From the NCBI GenBank assembly GCA_958295665.1, contig OY282560.1, forward strand, positions 22,899,653 to 22,963,652: a DNA stretch of 64,000 bases. Reading direction: 5' to 3'. A program made the position numbers and the translations under genes. Shown here one piece after another: positions 22,181 through 34,135 of the stretch. Source of the stretch: Tipula vernalis. Taxonomy: Eukaryota > Arthropoda > Insecta > Diptera > Tipulidae. The notes beneath the pieces are model-generated. The model was not told the DNA's origin. It did not search any database and was given only the letters and a program-made list of their open reading frames with translations. How positions within the stretch are numbered: the first letter of the stretch is position 1; every line of letters starts with the position of its first letter.

Positions 22181-24899
22181 TAATTTGCGAGTTGAATTAA
22201 TCAAGACCGAAATTCTGACCACCTCATGAGATTCCAGCCTTTTATATTCTTACTGATTGGATTTGAACTTAAAATATTTAAAGAAATGAAACAATTTAAA
22301 TAAATTAGAAAAAAATAAATAGAGATATACAGAATTTATCGAAATCGTGAAATTTAATAAAAATTTAAAGAATCCAAGAAATGCAAAAAAAATTTAATCA
22401 ATTTATGGAAATTACAGAATTTAAAGTATATATTTAATGACAACTAAGCAAAACTTAATAGGTTTAGAATCTTTGAAAAACTGAAAAATGTTTACCAATT
22501 TGATATTTTCAGAATTTTGCTGGCGTTTTAAGCGGCTTTGGGAAGTTTTTTACGAGGACGGCTGCCCCCCATATTCTCTAAGGTATAAAACGAATTAAAA
22601 TAATATTTAAAAAACTTGATTTTTTGTTTTTGTTTTTTGGGATTATATTATTTTGGGTAACGATACAAACCCTTACTATTAATTCACTAGATCAATATAC
22701 CATATATAAATAAGATTAACCTTTAGTTGACACTCGGACAAATCTTCTCACTAAAAGACAATAATTATTGAAGGAAATATTATGTTGCTATTATTATGAT
22801 GCTGCCAACGATAACATAAGCATTGGCTAGTTGATATTTTATTTTGGTGATCTAAAATGCTAAGGCAACCATATTAAATGCCGACCGAACAATTACTATG
22901 CTTGAGCAAAAGACAGTGATAATTTGGATGTCCGTGATTTTTTCAAATAAATGTCAAAAATTTGTGCTAAATAATATTTATCACAAGCTTCGGACACAGT
23001 CTAAGAATAGAACTGAGGCAATCCGCTTTAAAAATTTTCTACACTCTTATACTCCCGTGCTGAATGCATAAATAATAATTTGGAAGATCGATTTCATAGA
23101 AGGATCAATCTTCTAAAATATTATTAAAAAACATTATTACTGTACCTACACGAACCAAAGTGTAAAATATTTATGTATGTAAAAGGATTTGTTCTCTATG
23201 AATTTGTCTTGTGTATTGTTGTTTTAAAATACGTAATTTTTTCAATTTTTTTGTCCTAAAAGTGTTTCAAAATTTAAATGTTTCGAAACACTCGAAATAG
23301 CAAAAAAAAATTGCCGTGCCAATGAAAATCATAAAAATTGTAAAAATTTAAAGTTAAGGTGTGCTGAAATTAATTTTTTAAATTACTCCTAAGGAAATCA
23401 AAAAAATTGGGATTTAAAATTAAATAATTTCTTTAATTTTAAATTTTAAAGTAAAGCGGTGAAACATAAAAAGTATTTATAGAAACCGAAGAGGGTGACA
23501 CAGTGTTTAACATTGATAAGTGTTAAAAACACTTAACGCAAATGAAAATTGCTTTCTCATTACAATTTCGCCCCTCTTTGCCGCACATTTACACAAAATC
23601 TTAATTGCCCCGCTCGCTCAAATGAACGTTATTAAAAAGTAATTAAACCACAAAAATAAAAATAAAAATCTTAAATAATTTTTATGTTTCACATAAAAAT
23701 CGAAAATCAATTAAAAATGAATTAATTTTTATGTACGAAGAAATTTTTTATTTTTTTTGGTTATTTCTTCTCGAAGAATATCGCTCTCTTGTAAAGGTGG
23801 TGCACTGAACTTAATATGTACATACTTAATTAGAATGTATTGTGTGAACGAAAAATAAAAATCTATAATTAATTTTGTACAAATACATATGTATGTAAAA
23901 CCATCATAGTTTAATGGCGGAAAATATAATTAATTGTTTGTATTAATAATGGCGGTTATTACTTCCCGAATTATACACTTTACACTTTTACTTGGGTGGC
24001 GGATTACAATAAAAAATGTGTACATTACGTACATGAATATTGTCCGTTGGCGCTAACTTACTTCCTTGCATATTAATTAATTTTGAATCTATAAATGTTA
24101 ATAGGGTGGATCAAACACAAAATTTATATCGCTTTATAAACGTATTTATGCAAAATGGAAACATGCTGTTTATTAAATCTGCATAAAAACGCGCCACCCA
24201 ACAATTCAATTTTTGGAATTCGTCTGTACACGAGTATAGATAAAAATAAAGTTATAAAATTAGCATAAAATACAAAAGGCCATTAATTCGATAATAATTA
24301 AACGTAAAAAAAAAATTGTTAATTAAATTTTATTGTAGATACAATTAAAAATTTGTAAGTATAGTTAATAGTTATTATAGTGTATAATTAAGTTGTGTGG
24401 CATCGAATAATTTTATTATGCCAAGACATCAGCAATATTTTTATTAGCAGTTAATGAAAAATAAAAACGGATATCTGGTCAATCGGTTTTTTAAACTCAT
24501 AGTATCAATGAAAAATGGCAATGTTTTTAAGAATTTTTATAATTTTAATTCCTACGTTCCCAAAATTTTAATTTTCGTTTTTAATTTTCAAAAATCGATT
24601 ATTTGACTTGTGAGCCATTGTCTGGATATCAATGACATTCGGTGCTCCAAAAACGAAAATTTTTATTTTTTTTTTCAAGTTATTCTTCCGTCTGCTCTAC
24701 TTTACAAACCAACAAAAATTCATAAAATTTCGGCTTCCACATAGTTGTAAATTGTAAATGTACATCTTGTAATGTGATGATTTTTTTTTTCTAATAGTTG
24801 TTACAATACATACTGGAAACGGATTTAACCCGGATTTAGCGGATCAGAACGTTTACTTTTGGGAACAAATAATTTGTATTGTACAAAAGCTATGCTCAC
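22181..24899. other. No gene seen; one repeat shared with 43.2 kb
   Basis: AT-rich DNA with poly-T and poly-A runs. The segment 22935-23020 (TTTTTTCAAATAAATGTCAA then AAATTTGTG) is clearly related to 43240-43320. On the minus strand both encode a peptide like EACDKYYLAQIFDIYLKK. No other coding signal was found. Confidence 0.4.
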
Positions 24900-24924
24900 A
24901 AATTTTATTTCAATATTTATAATT

Positions 24925-25175
24925 TATGTTCAATACATTTAAACTTTCGTTAACAAATTTTTATGAATTTCTTTTGTAACAATTTGAGTGTAACAATTTT
25001 AAATGGATCGTTTTTAACTAATTCCAATTTATATTTATTTTGATTTCTCAGCAACAAACGATCATTCACTTTAAAATCTATATAATTTAATTTGTTTTAT
25101 CGTCTAACATTAGTTTGCGACGCTCTTTTTTATAAAAGGGTTCAACTTCACCATTTTCTAATGTTGGCAGATCGC
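24925..25175 (-). pseudogene. Gypsy integrase C-terminal fragment
   Basis: The minus strand reads HGDLPTLENGEVEPFYKKER, then after a frameshift YIDFKVNDRLLLRNQNKYKL followed by ELVKNDPFKIV. This is the 'N-D-x-V-L-L-x-N-x-x-K-L-x-P-x-Y-x-G-P-F-x-I' pattern of the Gypsy integrase C-terminus, with tyrosine/glycine replaced. The catalytic core that should precede it is absent. The gap at 25180-25590 contains TCAAGTACTTGAATTCAAGT-type repeats, probably another insertion. Confidence 0.55.
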
Positions 25176-25589
25176 CGTGCTTATGCTGGATTTTAAGAAT
25201 GTTAATAATACTTGCAAAGAGCTAGGGGCACCAAATAAAAGAATACACCTTTCAATAAATGCCTTAAGCCTCTTATTCTCATTAGTCAAGCAACTTTATA
25301 TCAAGTACTTGAATTCAAGTAACTTCAACCTATTTGACCAATATGAACGTGTTTTTTGCTTGAATTCAGTTTAATTTTACTTGACTTCAAGTTTCAAGTA
25401 AATTAGAGGACCGTTCAACTTTTGTATTCAAGTCGAGTCGTCTGAGATGAACCACATTATTAAATTTTTGACATCTATAGAAATGAAGTGCAGAAATTAT
25501 AATTTTTTTTCAAAATTTACTAATCCTGTGAAATTTTGTGAAACATTCGACGACATCGAAACCATCGTCGGTTGCATCGAAACCAAGTT

Positions 25590-25990
25590 TCGCATTATTA
25601 ACAGCAAATCTTTTACGATCTAAATGGATATGCTCAAATCGACCAGGTGGAATTTCGAATTAGCAATGGAGTGATTTTGTATGGCGTTGTACTATTGCAA
25701 TGTTGGCAAGATAAATAAGACTTAGCCCAATTTACTACGTCTTTATTTATACTAGGCCAAAAGTAACGAGCATTGATTAATTTACGATTTGTTCGGACAC
25801 CAGGATGCAAAATGTTGTGTAGTGTATCGAAGATGGTTCGACGTAATGATTCTGTAATGTATGGGCGATTGTTGCCAGTAGATGTTTCGCATACGATTTC
25901 AAGGCCAGTTAGCTTAAAAAGTTCTAGCTTCAGTGATAAACAGTTTTTGACTGAATCGCTCGTGTCAGAGGTTTATGGTCGGTGTAGATT
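25590..25990 (-). pseudogene. Gypsy integrase zinc domain
   Basis: The minus-strand frame gives FKLTGLEIVCETSTGNNRPY, then RRTIFDTLHNILHPGVRTNR, ARYFWPSINKDVVNWAKS and LSCQHCNSTT. The two histidines (HNILH) and two cysteines (CQHC) form the HHCC zinc-binding module that precedes the catalytic core. After a frameshift HIHLD, the start of the core, is visible, and then recognisable sequence stops. Confidence 0.75.
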
Positions 25991-26200
25991 GTAAAATCTC
26001 GACCTTCAACAAAGTATCTGAAGCATTTCACTTCCAGATAAATTGCGAGTAATTCCCGATGGAATGCAGAATATTTCTTTTCGGCATCCGAGAGCTTTTC
26101 GAAAAAAATCCCAGGGGCTTCCAACACTCACCAACGGCAGTGTTTGATGCGTCAGTAGTCAAACTGAGCTTTGAGTCGCTCGCAGTGGGTGTGTCAGAAG
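25930..26200 (-). pseudogene. Gypsy RNase H domain
   Basis: LTTDASNTAVGE (first Asp) and, after a frameshift, GIFFEKLSDAEKKYSAFHRE, LLAIYLEVKCFRYFVEG and FTIYTDHKPLTRA. The Asp, Glu (RELLAIY) and Asp (YTDHK) of RNase H are all present. The domain is split over two frames. Confidence 0.8.
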
Positions 26201-26469
26201 TGTTATCTGTTCCAGTTCAGTCTTCAACGACGTGAATGTTTGATGACATTCGTCGGGCCAAGAAAAGTTCTTGGCGGTCTTGGGATTTTTGAATAAAGCT
26301 GCCACTCGTACCAATGTGTTTGAGCGAGTTTCGGAATAAGTTGATGGTAGTAATTTACCACACCGTTAAATCACTGAATTGTTTTAATTGAAGTTGGAGC
26401 TGGGAATTCTGTGATTACGTTAAATTGTTCTTCAGATGGTAGAATACCATCAGGTGTAATCTTGTGGCT

Positions 26470-27100
26470 GTGAAAATCAACAGTGGTTGCGCCAAAGATC
26501 CATTTTCCACTCTTGACATGCACATGATGTTGCTTGTTCTAAGTGTAGTTTGTGTTGTTCCTCAGTGGGCGATTCAACAAGAATATCGACAGTGTAAACG
26601 GAATCGAAGTTTAAATCACGAACATCTTCGTTCATGAAGCGCTGAAATGTTTGTGCGGCATTCATAAATCTTCAGGCACTACGGGAATTAAATGGTACGC
26701 TCTGATGAGATCAATCTTGGAGAAAATTTTACATTCATGTAAGTGCGCATGTAGAAATTTTTTATGTGAGGTATCGGATAGCGATCCGGTGTTGTGACCG
26801 AGTTTAATCGCCGATAATCCCCACGTGGTCTTCAATCTTGATCTTTCTTTTTGAGACAACGACGATATATGGTGAATGACAATGACGATATGGGTAACGA
26901 TATGGTGAACCACGTTGTGTCGGACTGGTAAATTGTAGTTCGGCTCTGCTGTAAGTGAAGGAAATTGTTTAAGCAGAGTGCCGTAATCATTGTTAACCGA
27001 GGAGTAATGGATCGGTGTCGGTGTGTCGATACGAACCAACCAGTCGTTTGTTTTTGAGGTCAACAAGAAGTCCGAATTTGCATAGAAAATCGGCGCCAAT
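26470..27100 (-). pseudogene. Gypsy reverse transcriptase domain
   Basis: The minus-strand frames contain KIFSKIDLIRAYHLIPV (motif A with catalytic Asp) and, after a stop, NAAQTFQRFMNEDVRDLNFD, then VYTVDILVESPTEEQHKLHL. The motif C position reads YTVD instead of YIDD, so the catalytic pair is lost. The upstream segment (DFLLTSKTNDWLV) is the usual link from the protease. This is a decayed polymerase. Confidence 0.8.
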
Positions 27101-27229
27101 GATCCGACGATTTAAAGCAGCTATAATGAAGGCATGTGTGAAGATTCATTTAAGTCCGAGATCCACTTGCAGCAATTTTGTGCCGTAAGTGTGGATTGGT
27201 GTTCCATTGGCGGGCGATAAGACTAGATC

Positions 27230-27430
27230 GAGGTTTCGTTTTGTTAACAGAAAATAAGTTTTCAGAAATGTCTTACTGGAATAACCGAAAGTTCAGCGTT
27301 AGTGTCTATTAAATAAGTTAATTTTGTTAATTCGTCGTGTATGTGTAGACGAGTCGAGATTTTTTATGTTTAACGTATTAGCTGTTTTACCGAACTTGTA
27401 GTGATACCAACATAAACCCGTCTGAGAACG
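27230..27430 (-). pseudogene. Gypsy aspartic protease remnant
   Basis: The minus strand reads LTKLTYLIDTNAELSVIPV. The active-site triplet DTGA appears as DTNA, losing the glycine of the catalytic loop. The sequence after it (TPIHTYGTKLLQVDLGLK, ALNRRIIGADFL) fits the protease and linker of CsRn1-like elements. Confidence 0.65.
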
Positions 27431-27590
27431 ATGATCTCTATTGCGGTCACAGTATCTCTGTTGGTTATTGTGCTTGCTGACCGATGTTCATTAAGTCGAA
27501 CATTTGATCCGCGGTCGCTGCCAATTCGTCGTTCTGTGTTGTTTTTGGTTGGGCCGCAAGTGCCATTCTTACAAGTTCGGGCATTTTCCG

Positions 27591-27920
27591 CTACCAAATT
27601 GACCTGACCAATTTTTCGCTGACAAGCTGATTTTTGCCAGCGAGTGTGCGGCTATGGCACAATACCTCAGATGGGCGATGGTCGCCAAGGTTTTCCTCAG
27701 ACGGTAAAGTCTCCAGTTGTTGCTCGTCTGCCGGCTCAAGACGTACCAATAACGTATTTATTAATGCGTTATGCTGATTTTCGCTTGGCGGTGCCTGGGG
27801 AAAACCTGAAATAATCACGAATGTGTCGGGTGAGATGCAACCTAACACCTGTGCGTACTTTGTTTTCTTAGCTGTGATACAATCCGCCAATCTGAACCAG
27901 CAACTTGCTTGATTCTGTCA
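27591..27920 (-). pseudogene. Gypsy Gag fragment
   Basis: The frame reads CWFRLADCITAKKTKYAQVL, then LGCISPDTFVIISGF, NALINTLLVRLE and EQQLETLPSEENLGDHRPSE followed by VLCHSRTLAG. This is the capsid-like portion of Gag in CsRn1-type insect Gypsy elements (usual pattern 'L...EE.GDR.PSQ.LR..R.LAG'). The upstream end of Gag is not clear, and a zinc-knuckle remnant may lie at 27370-27590. Confidence 0.7.
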
Positions 27921-28756
27921 GAATGGAGACAAGTTCACTTTCTTTTGACTTGCGACTTCCATTTCTATGTCGGCATGATCACCCTTGAGACCGTGTCTCT
28001 AGTGTGGTTAGCGGTTCGTTCGTATTTTGTGAGCCCGTAGGTTTCTGCTCACTGGTTGTGCTCCCGTCTACTGGCATTATCGCTACGTACCGTATGTGTA
28101 GTTCCGATTTTAGATCAACATTTGTTATTAATCGGAATTATGCTGTTTTGTTAATGAAGAAGTTATATGTGATGAATGTGTTCTGTATGCGGCTTTCAGT
28201 CCTTAGATCCGCAACAGGAAGTAAATTGATTTAAAACGTTAAAGTTTTAGCGGAAAAATATAAAAATAATTTTCTTATCGAAAATGACCAAAAGAAGAAG
28301 AGAAAAAAAAATGCTACTTACCGTGGTCGTAAATATCGATGTTCAAGCTTTGTAAAAGCTGACACTTATTCACACGATTCATCGTCCGGGGTATTCAATA
28401 AAATCAGCAAATAATATCCAAATTAATAAGGCGGCTCACACAAATACAACTCATATGTGGCCGTGAGTTTATTGTAATGCACCAAATATTTATTTTCACA
28501 ATATTATTTCGCGGGGATAAAATCCACCACCATTGTCACTTCCTGAGAAAGATGAAAAATTTAATTTATGAAAATTAGCACAACTAAATTAGTTTTGTGT
28601 TTTTTAAACAATTCACTGACAAAGAATATTTTCCGCTTAATTTTTGATAAGCCAAATTCTGTTGATGTGTTGCGTTTAAGCAATTGAAAGAGAGTGTGTG
28701 CCAATTTTTAAGACGATGAACAAAAAGAAACTTATTTGGTGCGTATTTAAGCAGTG

Positions 28757-29126
28757 TATTCACAAAATCACTTTATATAAATTATTCACACAATTTTACT
28801 GTACACTTATAAAATTTTATTTCGCAAAAAAACACTTTTTAAATCACTTTTTAATTCCTTTTTAATCTTCACACTATCGCTTACCAAATACGAATAAAAA
28901 TCTTACAAGTTTACACTATCGCATTCCAAATTCTAATAATCCAATTTGATTTCGTTCGCCTTTTTATATGCACAAACCAAACTTCTAGAAAGCTCATGAC
29001 TTTTCCAGTACTAATAGTGTAGAAATATTTAGAACTGTTTTATCATGGAAAATTCCATTTTAGTACAGTAAAACATTGAGCTATTAATTTAACTTATTCT
29101 ATCACACTCTAGGTGTCACCGTCACA
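28757..29126 (-). mobile_element. LTR family B, minus copy, truncated
   Basis: Reverse complement of the family B LTR start (TGTGACGGTGACACCTAG at 29126), including the GGCGAACGAAATC-type TATA region and the AGTGATTTAAAAAGTGTTT block. It diverges at about 28757 and lacks the 3' end (AACGTAACA). It faces the plus copy at 29201 head to head across a 74-bp spacer. Confidence 0.7.
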
Positions 29127-29200
29127 ATAATTTGCTGATTGGTTGTGAACTTTGATGTAAGGTGCTAAAGTAGTGAATTGTACTAAAATAACCAAGATAT

Positions 29201-29694
29201 TGTGACGGTGACACCTAGTGTGTAATAGAATAAGTAAAACTAATAGCTCAATGTTTACTGTACTAAATGGAATTTTCCATGATAAAAATTGTTATGTAAT
29301 GTTTCTACGCTATTCCAACTGGGAAAGTCGTGAACTTTCGAGAAGCTTGGTTTGTGTATATAAAAAGGCGAACAAGATCGAATTGGATTATTAGTATTTG
29401 GAACGCGATAGTGTAAAGGTGTAAGAATAAGTAATATTTGGAAAGCGATAGTATAAAGATTAAAAAGGAATTAAAAAGTGATTTAAAAAGTGTTTTTGTG
29501 CGAAATAAAAAGTAAAAGTGATTAGTAAAATTTGAGAATAATTTATATAAAGTGATTTTGTGAATTTTGATTGATAAACTGTGTTGTAATAAATTTTGTG
29601 AAATAAATAAATTCGTTGGTGATAAATTGAATTGAGTTTGTATTATTCACAATCCTGTGATACGAACCTTGATTGACAAGGCAAAAACGTAACA
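29201..29694 (+). mobile_element. LTR family B, complete solo copy
   Basis: It begins TGTGACGGTGACACCTAGTG and ends GGCAAAAACGTAACA, with ATAT on both sides (29197-29200 and 29695-29698). The 494 bp contain a TATA box (GTGTATATAAAAAGGCG, about 29356) and AATAAA signals, as expected for a retrotransposon LTR. Other copies or parts are at 18139, 28757, 30947, 45084, 45493, 45891 and 46447. No internal coding region with this LTR was identified. Confidence 0.75.
29356..29373 (+). promoter_or_regulatory. LTR TATA box
   Basis: GTGTATATAAAAAGGCG is conserved in the copies at 31100, 45645 and 46590 (the last decayed), consistent with the LTR core promoter. Confidence 0.5.
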
Positions 29695-29698
29695 ATAT

Positions 29699-30265
29699 TT
29701 AGTCATTATACTAAGTGCGGATTCAAACCACATAATACATTAGCGAGTCAAGATAGTCTGTATGTGTCACTACTATGTCGTGTAGATTGTATGCATGAAG
29801 TTAGATGGAATTGCCGAATAAATTAGGATCAAAATGCGTCCCAAATGTTGTGCTTATTAATATTTACCATTTCTGGTAAACGAAATTATCACCTCGTTTT
29901 GTCTCTTATTAAAATTATAGTACATTGTCATGTGCTCGGTTTCGAGATTCTTCGATACTTTTCAGTTTAGAGTTAAAGGTTATTCATTGATGTTAATCGT
30001 GTGATGTTAAAGATTATTCAAAATGATTGAATTTTATATAATTGAACAAAGTATCGAGCCCGGTCTGGAGTTTTGGTATAATGTGCGCTTGTAAGACTTA
30101 GTTCGCCGTTTCCGAAACCCAGATATCTAAGGCTCATTTATTTTTGTGTAGAAGTTGTAAATTTCTCGTTTCGGTTGTAAGGTGCTGGCTAAAATAGTTG
30201 TATGTGAGTTCTTTCATGTCCAATCATGTCCATCCCACTGTCGTACATACATAAAAATAAATTAT
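29699..30265. other. No gene seen
   Basis: AT-rich, no coherent frame or repeat recognised. Confidence 0.4.
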
Positions 30266-30560
30266 GTTATGATATAGATAATATATTACGACTTACTTGA
30301 ACAACGACATGTTTTCCGTCAATATCGCCTACTATATAGGCCGATCGACATCATACTGTCACCGCTTGCCAAATAACTAAAAGAAATTAAATTCACACAA
30401 CTTATACTTTCTAAAAATATACATTTATAAAATTCTTATCCGATTCTTAACCGTAGTGTTAACGAAAGCCTCTCACCCGGTGTTATTGGATTTATTGCAA
30501 ACCCCTTCTGTTTTTGAATTGCCGGGACACATAAGCTAATTATAGCTTGTCGAACATTTC
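30266..30560 (-). pseudogene. PIF/Harbinger transposase relic
   Basis: The minus strand shows PITPGERLSLTLR near 30490, followed by a GT donor-like site and a TTTTAG acceptor-like site. Next comes YLASGDSMMSIG, and in another frame IVGDIDGKHVVVQ followed by GTAAGT. 'ERL..TLRYLA.G.S...I' and '.GAIDGKH' are signature blocks of Harbinger DDE transposases, the latter holding the first catalytic aspartate. The DNA between the blocks is deleted. This is a short dead relic. Confidence 0.6.
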
Positions 30561-30946
30561 AGGCTATTAAATTTTTATAGTATTCGTGTGTAGGCCGTTG
30601 CAACAAGATTTTTTTAGCAGAACAGCGTGTTCTTTCTTTCAACTTCGGTTTTAATAAATACCATATTTATCCATATTTCTACAAGTATACTATAATTTTT
30701 GGTCGTACATGCTCGCACCAGTGTTTGCCACCTTATAAGTTCAGAAAACATTTAAATTCGATTAAATTGTAAGATGTTCGATTGTAAGATGTAATACTTC
30801 CTATTTAGTCCATGGCTTCTTAATTATCCCCCTTTTTTTATGGAGGCCTTATGGTTAAATTTATTTTGTTTCGATTATACTTTTTCAGATTATTGCCGAT
30901 CTGTATCTGCTTTACAACCAAACTATTTAGTGCAGAAACAAACAAT
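30561..30946. other. No gene seen
   Basis: AT-rich, possibly more decayed Harbinger sequence, nothing recognisable. Confidence 0.35.
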
Positions 30947-31150
30947 TGTGACGGTGACACCTAGATTGTAATAGAACAAGTTAAATTAATAGCTCAATGT
31001 TTTACTGTACTAAAATGGAATTTTCCATTAGAAAACTGTTCTAAATGTTTCTACACTATTCTTACTGGAAAAAGTCATGAATTTTCTAGAAGTTTGGTTT
31101 GTGTATATAAAAAGGCGGGCGAAGTCGAATATTCGAAATAAAAAGTAACA
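30947..31150 (+). mobile_element. LTR family B, internally deleted copy
   Basis: TGTGACGGTGACACCTAGAT through the TATA box (GTGTATATAAAAAGGCG) matches the 29201 copy. It then jumps from GAAGTCGAAT to the block GAAATAAAAAGTAACA. About 290 bp of the LTR are missing. Confidence 0.7.
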
Positions 31151-32596
31151 ATATAATTTTATCCTAATCATATTCTTATAAATAGCAACCGCACATAATT
31201 ATAAACCATGGTAATATTAAAATCTGTAATAATACAATCGCTATAATACAATAATAAATAATATTATAATTTAAATCAAATTAAAATAAAAATGTATAGA
31301 ACGCGAATTAAACAATTTAACCAATTACTTCCATCTTATTATATTTCTGTTTCTACCGATGTTCTTACATACTCGTATAATGCGGAGGTAAAGTTATAAA
31401 CAATGATTGCAGCTTTAGTAACAACGAAATAAAGGTGTACACAAGCGTATTTATTTATTTATTTATATTTGTTGTAACAATAATACAACATATTGAATTA
31501 CATTTTGTACATTATTATTTGTAAAGTGCTTTTGTTGTTGTTGTTTTTGTACATGCATATATAGAATATAGTATGGTGTAAATGTGCGAACCGACCTGTA
31601 CAACAGTACATATAATAATATTAAAATTATTTTAATTATTTACGTTTGAACATATTTTCAAAGCTAATTAGCCGACATTGTTATTAAATTTACATGTACT
31701 CTATGTACGTAGGTACTCGGCGATGGAATTAAATAATCAAAAAATGCAAGACATAATATCTATATATATACCTAAAGCATTCGCAAGCGTTTTTATTATA
31801 ATAATTCGCACAAGAATTTTTTCGCGTTCATTTTTTATTTTTATTTTATTATATAAATAAAGGAATAAAAACCAAAATTTAATTTAACAAACAATAAAAT
31901 AAAAGTAAGTAGTAATAGTAATAATAGTAATAAACACTTTTGTATGTGCTCTCCGCGTGAATAACGTATTTACCTTTTTTTTTTTACTTCTGTGAAATTA
32001 GTTTTCTGTTCTTTACCAGTTTGTGTTGTAACAAAAATTATTATTTCTTCCAATTCACACGTTTCACGAATTTTCTTCGTTCTGCTTTTTAACGGTCGTT
32101 TAAAGTTTTGTTCTGTTCAATCCCAAAAATTATACACATTTTATTTAATGAGATGCATAAATTGATTGCTAAATCTGGAATTGTTAAAGTTGTTAATACG
32201 TGCGCAATTTGTGAACAAAAAAAAAAAAAAAAAATTGTAAGGAAGAAGTAAAGGTATCTCTTATGTACGAGTTATATAATGAGGGAATGGAAGACGATTT
32301 TATAAATTACATGTTTATCGTGTGTTGAAAATTCTTGTGAAGAAAATTCAATGTTAAAGCGAGAAAGGTTTTTGTTTTTTTCTTTAATCAAAATAAAGAG
32401 ATCTTCTTAAAGTTTATTTATACAATGTATTGAATAATCTTGTACGGTTAACAAACAACACGACCAATCGACACCAATATTTTGTTTGTTAAATTCATTA
32501 ATCCGTTATTTGCTTATAGAAAAATATCCAATAACAAATCAAAGGAATCAAACTTCAAAGAATTAAAGTTTTTATTAATGACTTACACATTTTTTT
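31151..32596. other. No gene seen; simple repeats
   Basis: AT-rich with a (TTTA)n run at 31448-31470, poly-T at 31976-31985 and poly-A at 32218-32234. No gene seen. Confidence 0.45.
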
Positions 32597-32599
32597 TTA

Positions 32600-33146
32600 G
32601 ACAGGTAGGTTTGGTTAGGTTAGGTTTGGGTGGCGGTCCACTAGGACCAGGCATAGACACAAAAAATGGTCCTTAGCCATACCACTAATAATTGTTTCCT
32701 CCAACTCATTGGAACCATTTTGAACTGTTAACAAAGCGCTCGATACTCCTGACGTCCATCCTACAGAGGTCCGTCAGGTCTTTGAAGAGGGGTGCTCTGA
32801 AGGAAGGGAAGATGAAGTACTGTCTCTTCGACCTCTTCGTCCTCGCAACTACGACAGAAGTCATGTGAGAAGACACCAAGTCTACTCGCATGCCTCCCTA
32901 TGAGACAGTGTCCCGTAATCACTCCAACAACCACACTGATCTGACTTCGCTGAAGTGAGATCAGCTGTTTGGATCTCGCCAAGTCCAACTTTGGTCAAGA
33001 CCTGCCGAGTTACTACGCAAGAAGTGATACTTGACCATCTGTCATTCGTCAGCTTGCTAGCTTCTTCCTGAAGCAACAGTTTGCATACCACAAGAGGCAT
33101 TTCAATATCCTTTCTGCTTTCTGAGAAGTGGTCCATTGTACCACGT
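32600..33146 (-). mobile_element. 3' fragment of the RNase H-bearing LINE
   Basis: This is the inverted copy of the 3' end of the element at 18255-20357. It includes GTMDHFSESRKDIEMPLVVC, ISVVVGVITGHCLIGRHASR and the CRSCEDEEVEETVLHL region in shifting frames, then the 3' UTR and GGTTAGGTTAGG tail. It is 5'-truncated at 33146, inside the RNase H end, where the similarity stops abruptly. In this copy the Cys/His cluster is better preserved (CRSCEDEE instead of CRSYEDEK). Confidence 0.85.
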
Positions 33147-33179
33147 ACGTTAAAATATGAAATCAACAATTTTGAGATT

Positions 33180-33900
33180 TAAATTTAAAAATTGACAGAA
33201 TTAATTTAGAGAAATTTTTAGAATTTGAAGAATTTAAGTTAATCTTTAGGTTACGGAAAGGTTACAGAAGATTTACAGAATCCAGAGAATTTAAGGAATT
33301 TAAATGATTTAAATATTCTTTCAATTTTATTTTAGGTTTTTTTAAATTTTTTAAATTATTTATATTCTTAAAATTCTTCAATTTTTCTAAATTCGTTAAA
33401 TTCTGTAAATTTTTTAAATTCTTTAGAATCTTCAAATTTTAAATTCTTTAAAGTTATTATGATTTAAATTCTTTGAGCTTTATTAAATTTCTACAGTTTC
33501 TAAATTCTTAAAATTCTATAAATTCTCTCCAATATTTATTTAAATTTTTAATTTGTAAATTTGTAAAATTTTTAAACTTCTTTTCGTTTCTCAAATGTTT
33601 TATATTTGCCGAATTAATTAATTGCTTTGTTTAAATACTTTAATTAACTTATCGTCTTCAAAAATTTAAGTTTAATTTTGTAAGTTTTAAACCTTTAAAT
33701 TCTCTAAGTTCTTGTGTAATTTGTTAAATTCAATAAATTCTTTAAGTTTACTTTAAATTTTTCTTTAAAATCTTTAAATCTTTATGTATTAAAATTCTCT
33801 GAATTTTTTAAAGCATCTAAAATTTCTTTAAATTTTTTTCGAGTTCATTGAATATTTAAATCTTTAAATTTCTAAAAATTGTGTGTGAAAAATGTTTTTC
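33180..33900. repeat. Low-complexity TTTAAATTCTT-rich stretch
   Basis: Irregular repetition of AAATTCTTTAAATTTTT-type motifs for about 700 bp with no coding potential. It looks like a decayed short-period repeat. Confidence 0.5.
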
Positions 33901-34127
33901 AAATTTTTTGTTTTACCTTAAAATAAAGTGTTTTCGTTAGAAAAAAATCACTTCTCTTTCAAAAGGAATATTTTTTGAGTTATCATGTCTGAAATAAGTC
34001 GTCTTGCTACTATCAACTTCCACGTTCAACAGCCTTCAAACCGATAAAATGATTTCGGAGATTTCGTTGTTCTTCGGACTGCTCAAGAAGAGGTTACTGA
34101 AAACCGTAAATCAAGATGTGTCATACA

Positions 34128-34135
34128 GTCAGGAA
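34128..34135. repeat. hAT target-site duplication, left
   Basis: GTCAGGAA, identical to 37364-37371; 8 bp is the length expected for hAT elements. Confidence 0.9.

Larger units (their letters stand above)
24920..28400 (-). mobile_element. Ty3/Gypsy retrotransposon relic
   Basis: Reading the minus strand from 27.9 kb downwards, the order is gag, protease, reverse transcriptase, RNase H, integrase zinc domain and integrase C-terminus, the Ty3/Gypsy order. Gag (EENLGDHRPSEVLCHSRTLAG) and the segment just after the protease resemble the CsRn1-type insect Gypsy lineage. Frameshifts, stops and a missing integrase core show it is dead. No matched LTR pair was identified. A minus-strand family B LTR piece lies upstream at 28757-29126 and could be its 5' LTR, but the junction is not clean. 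Confidence 0.8.
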
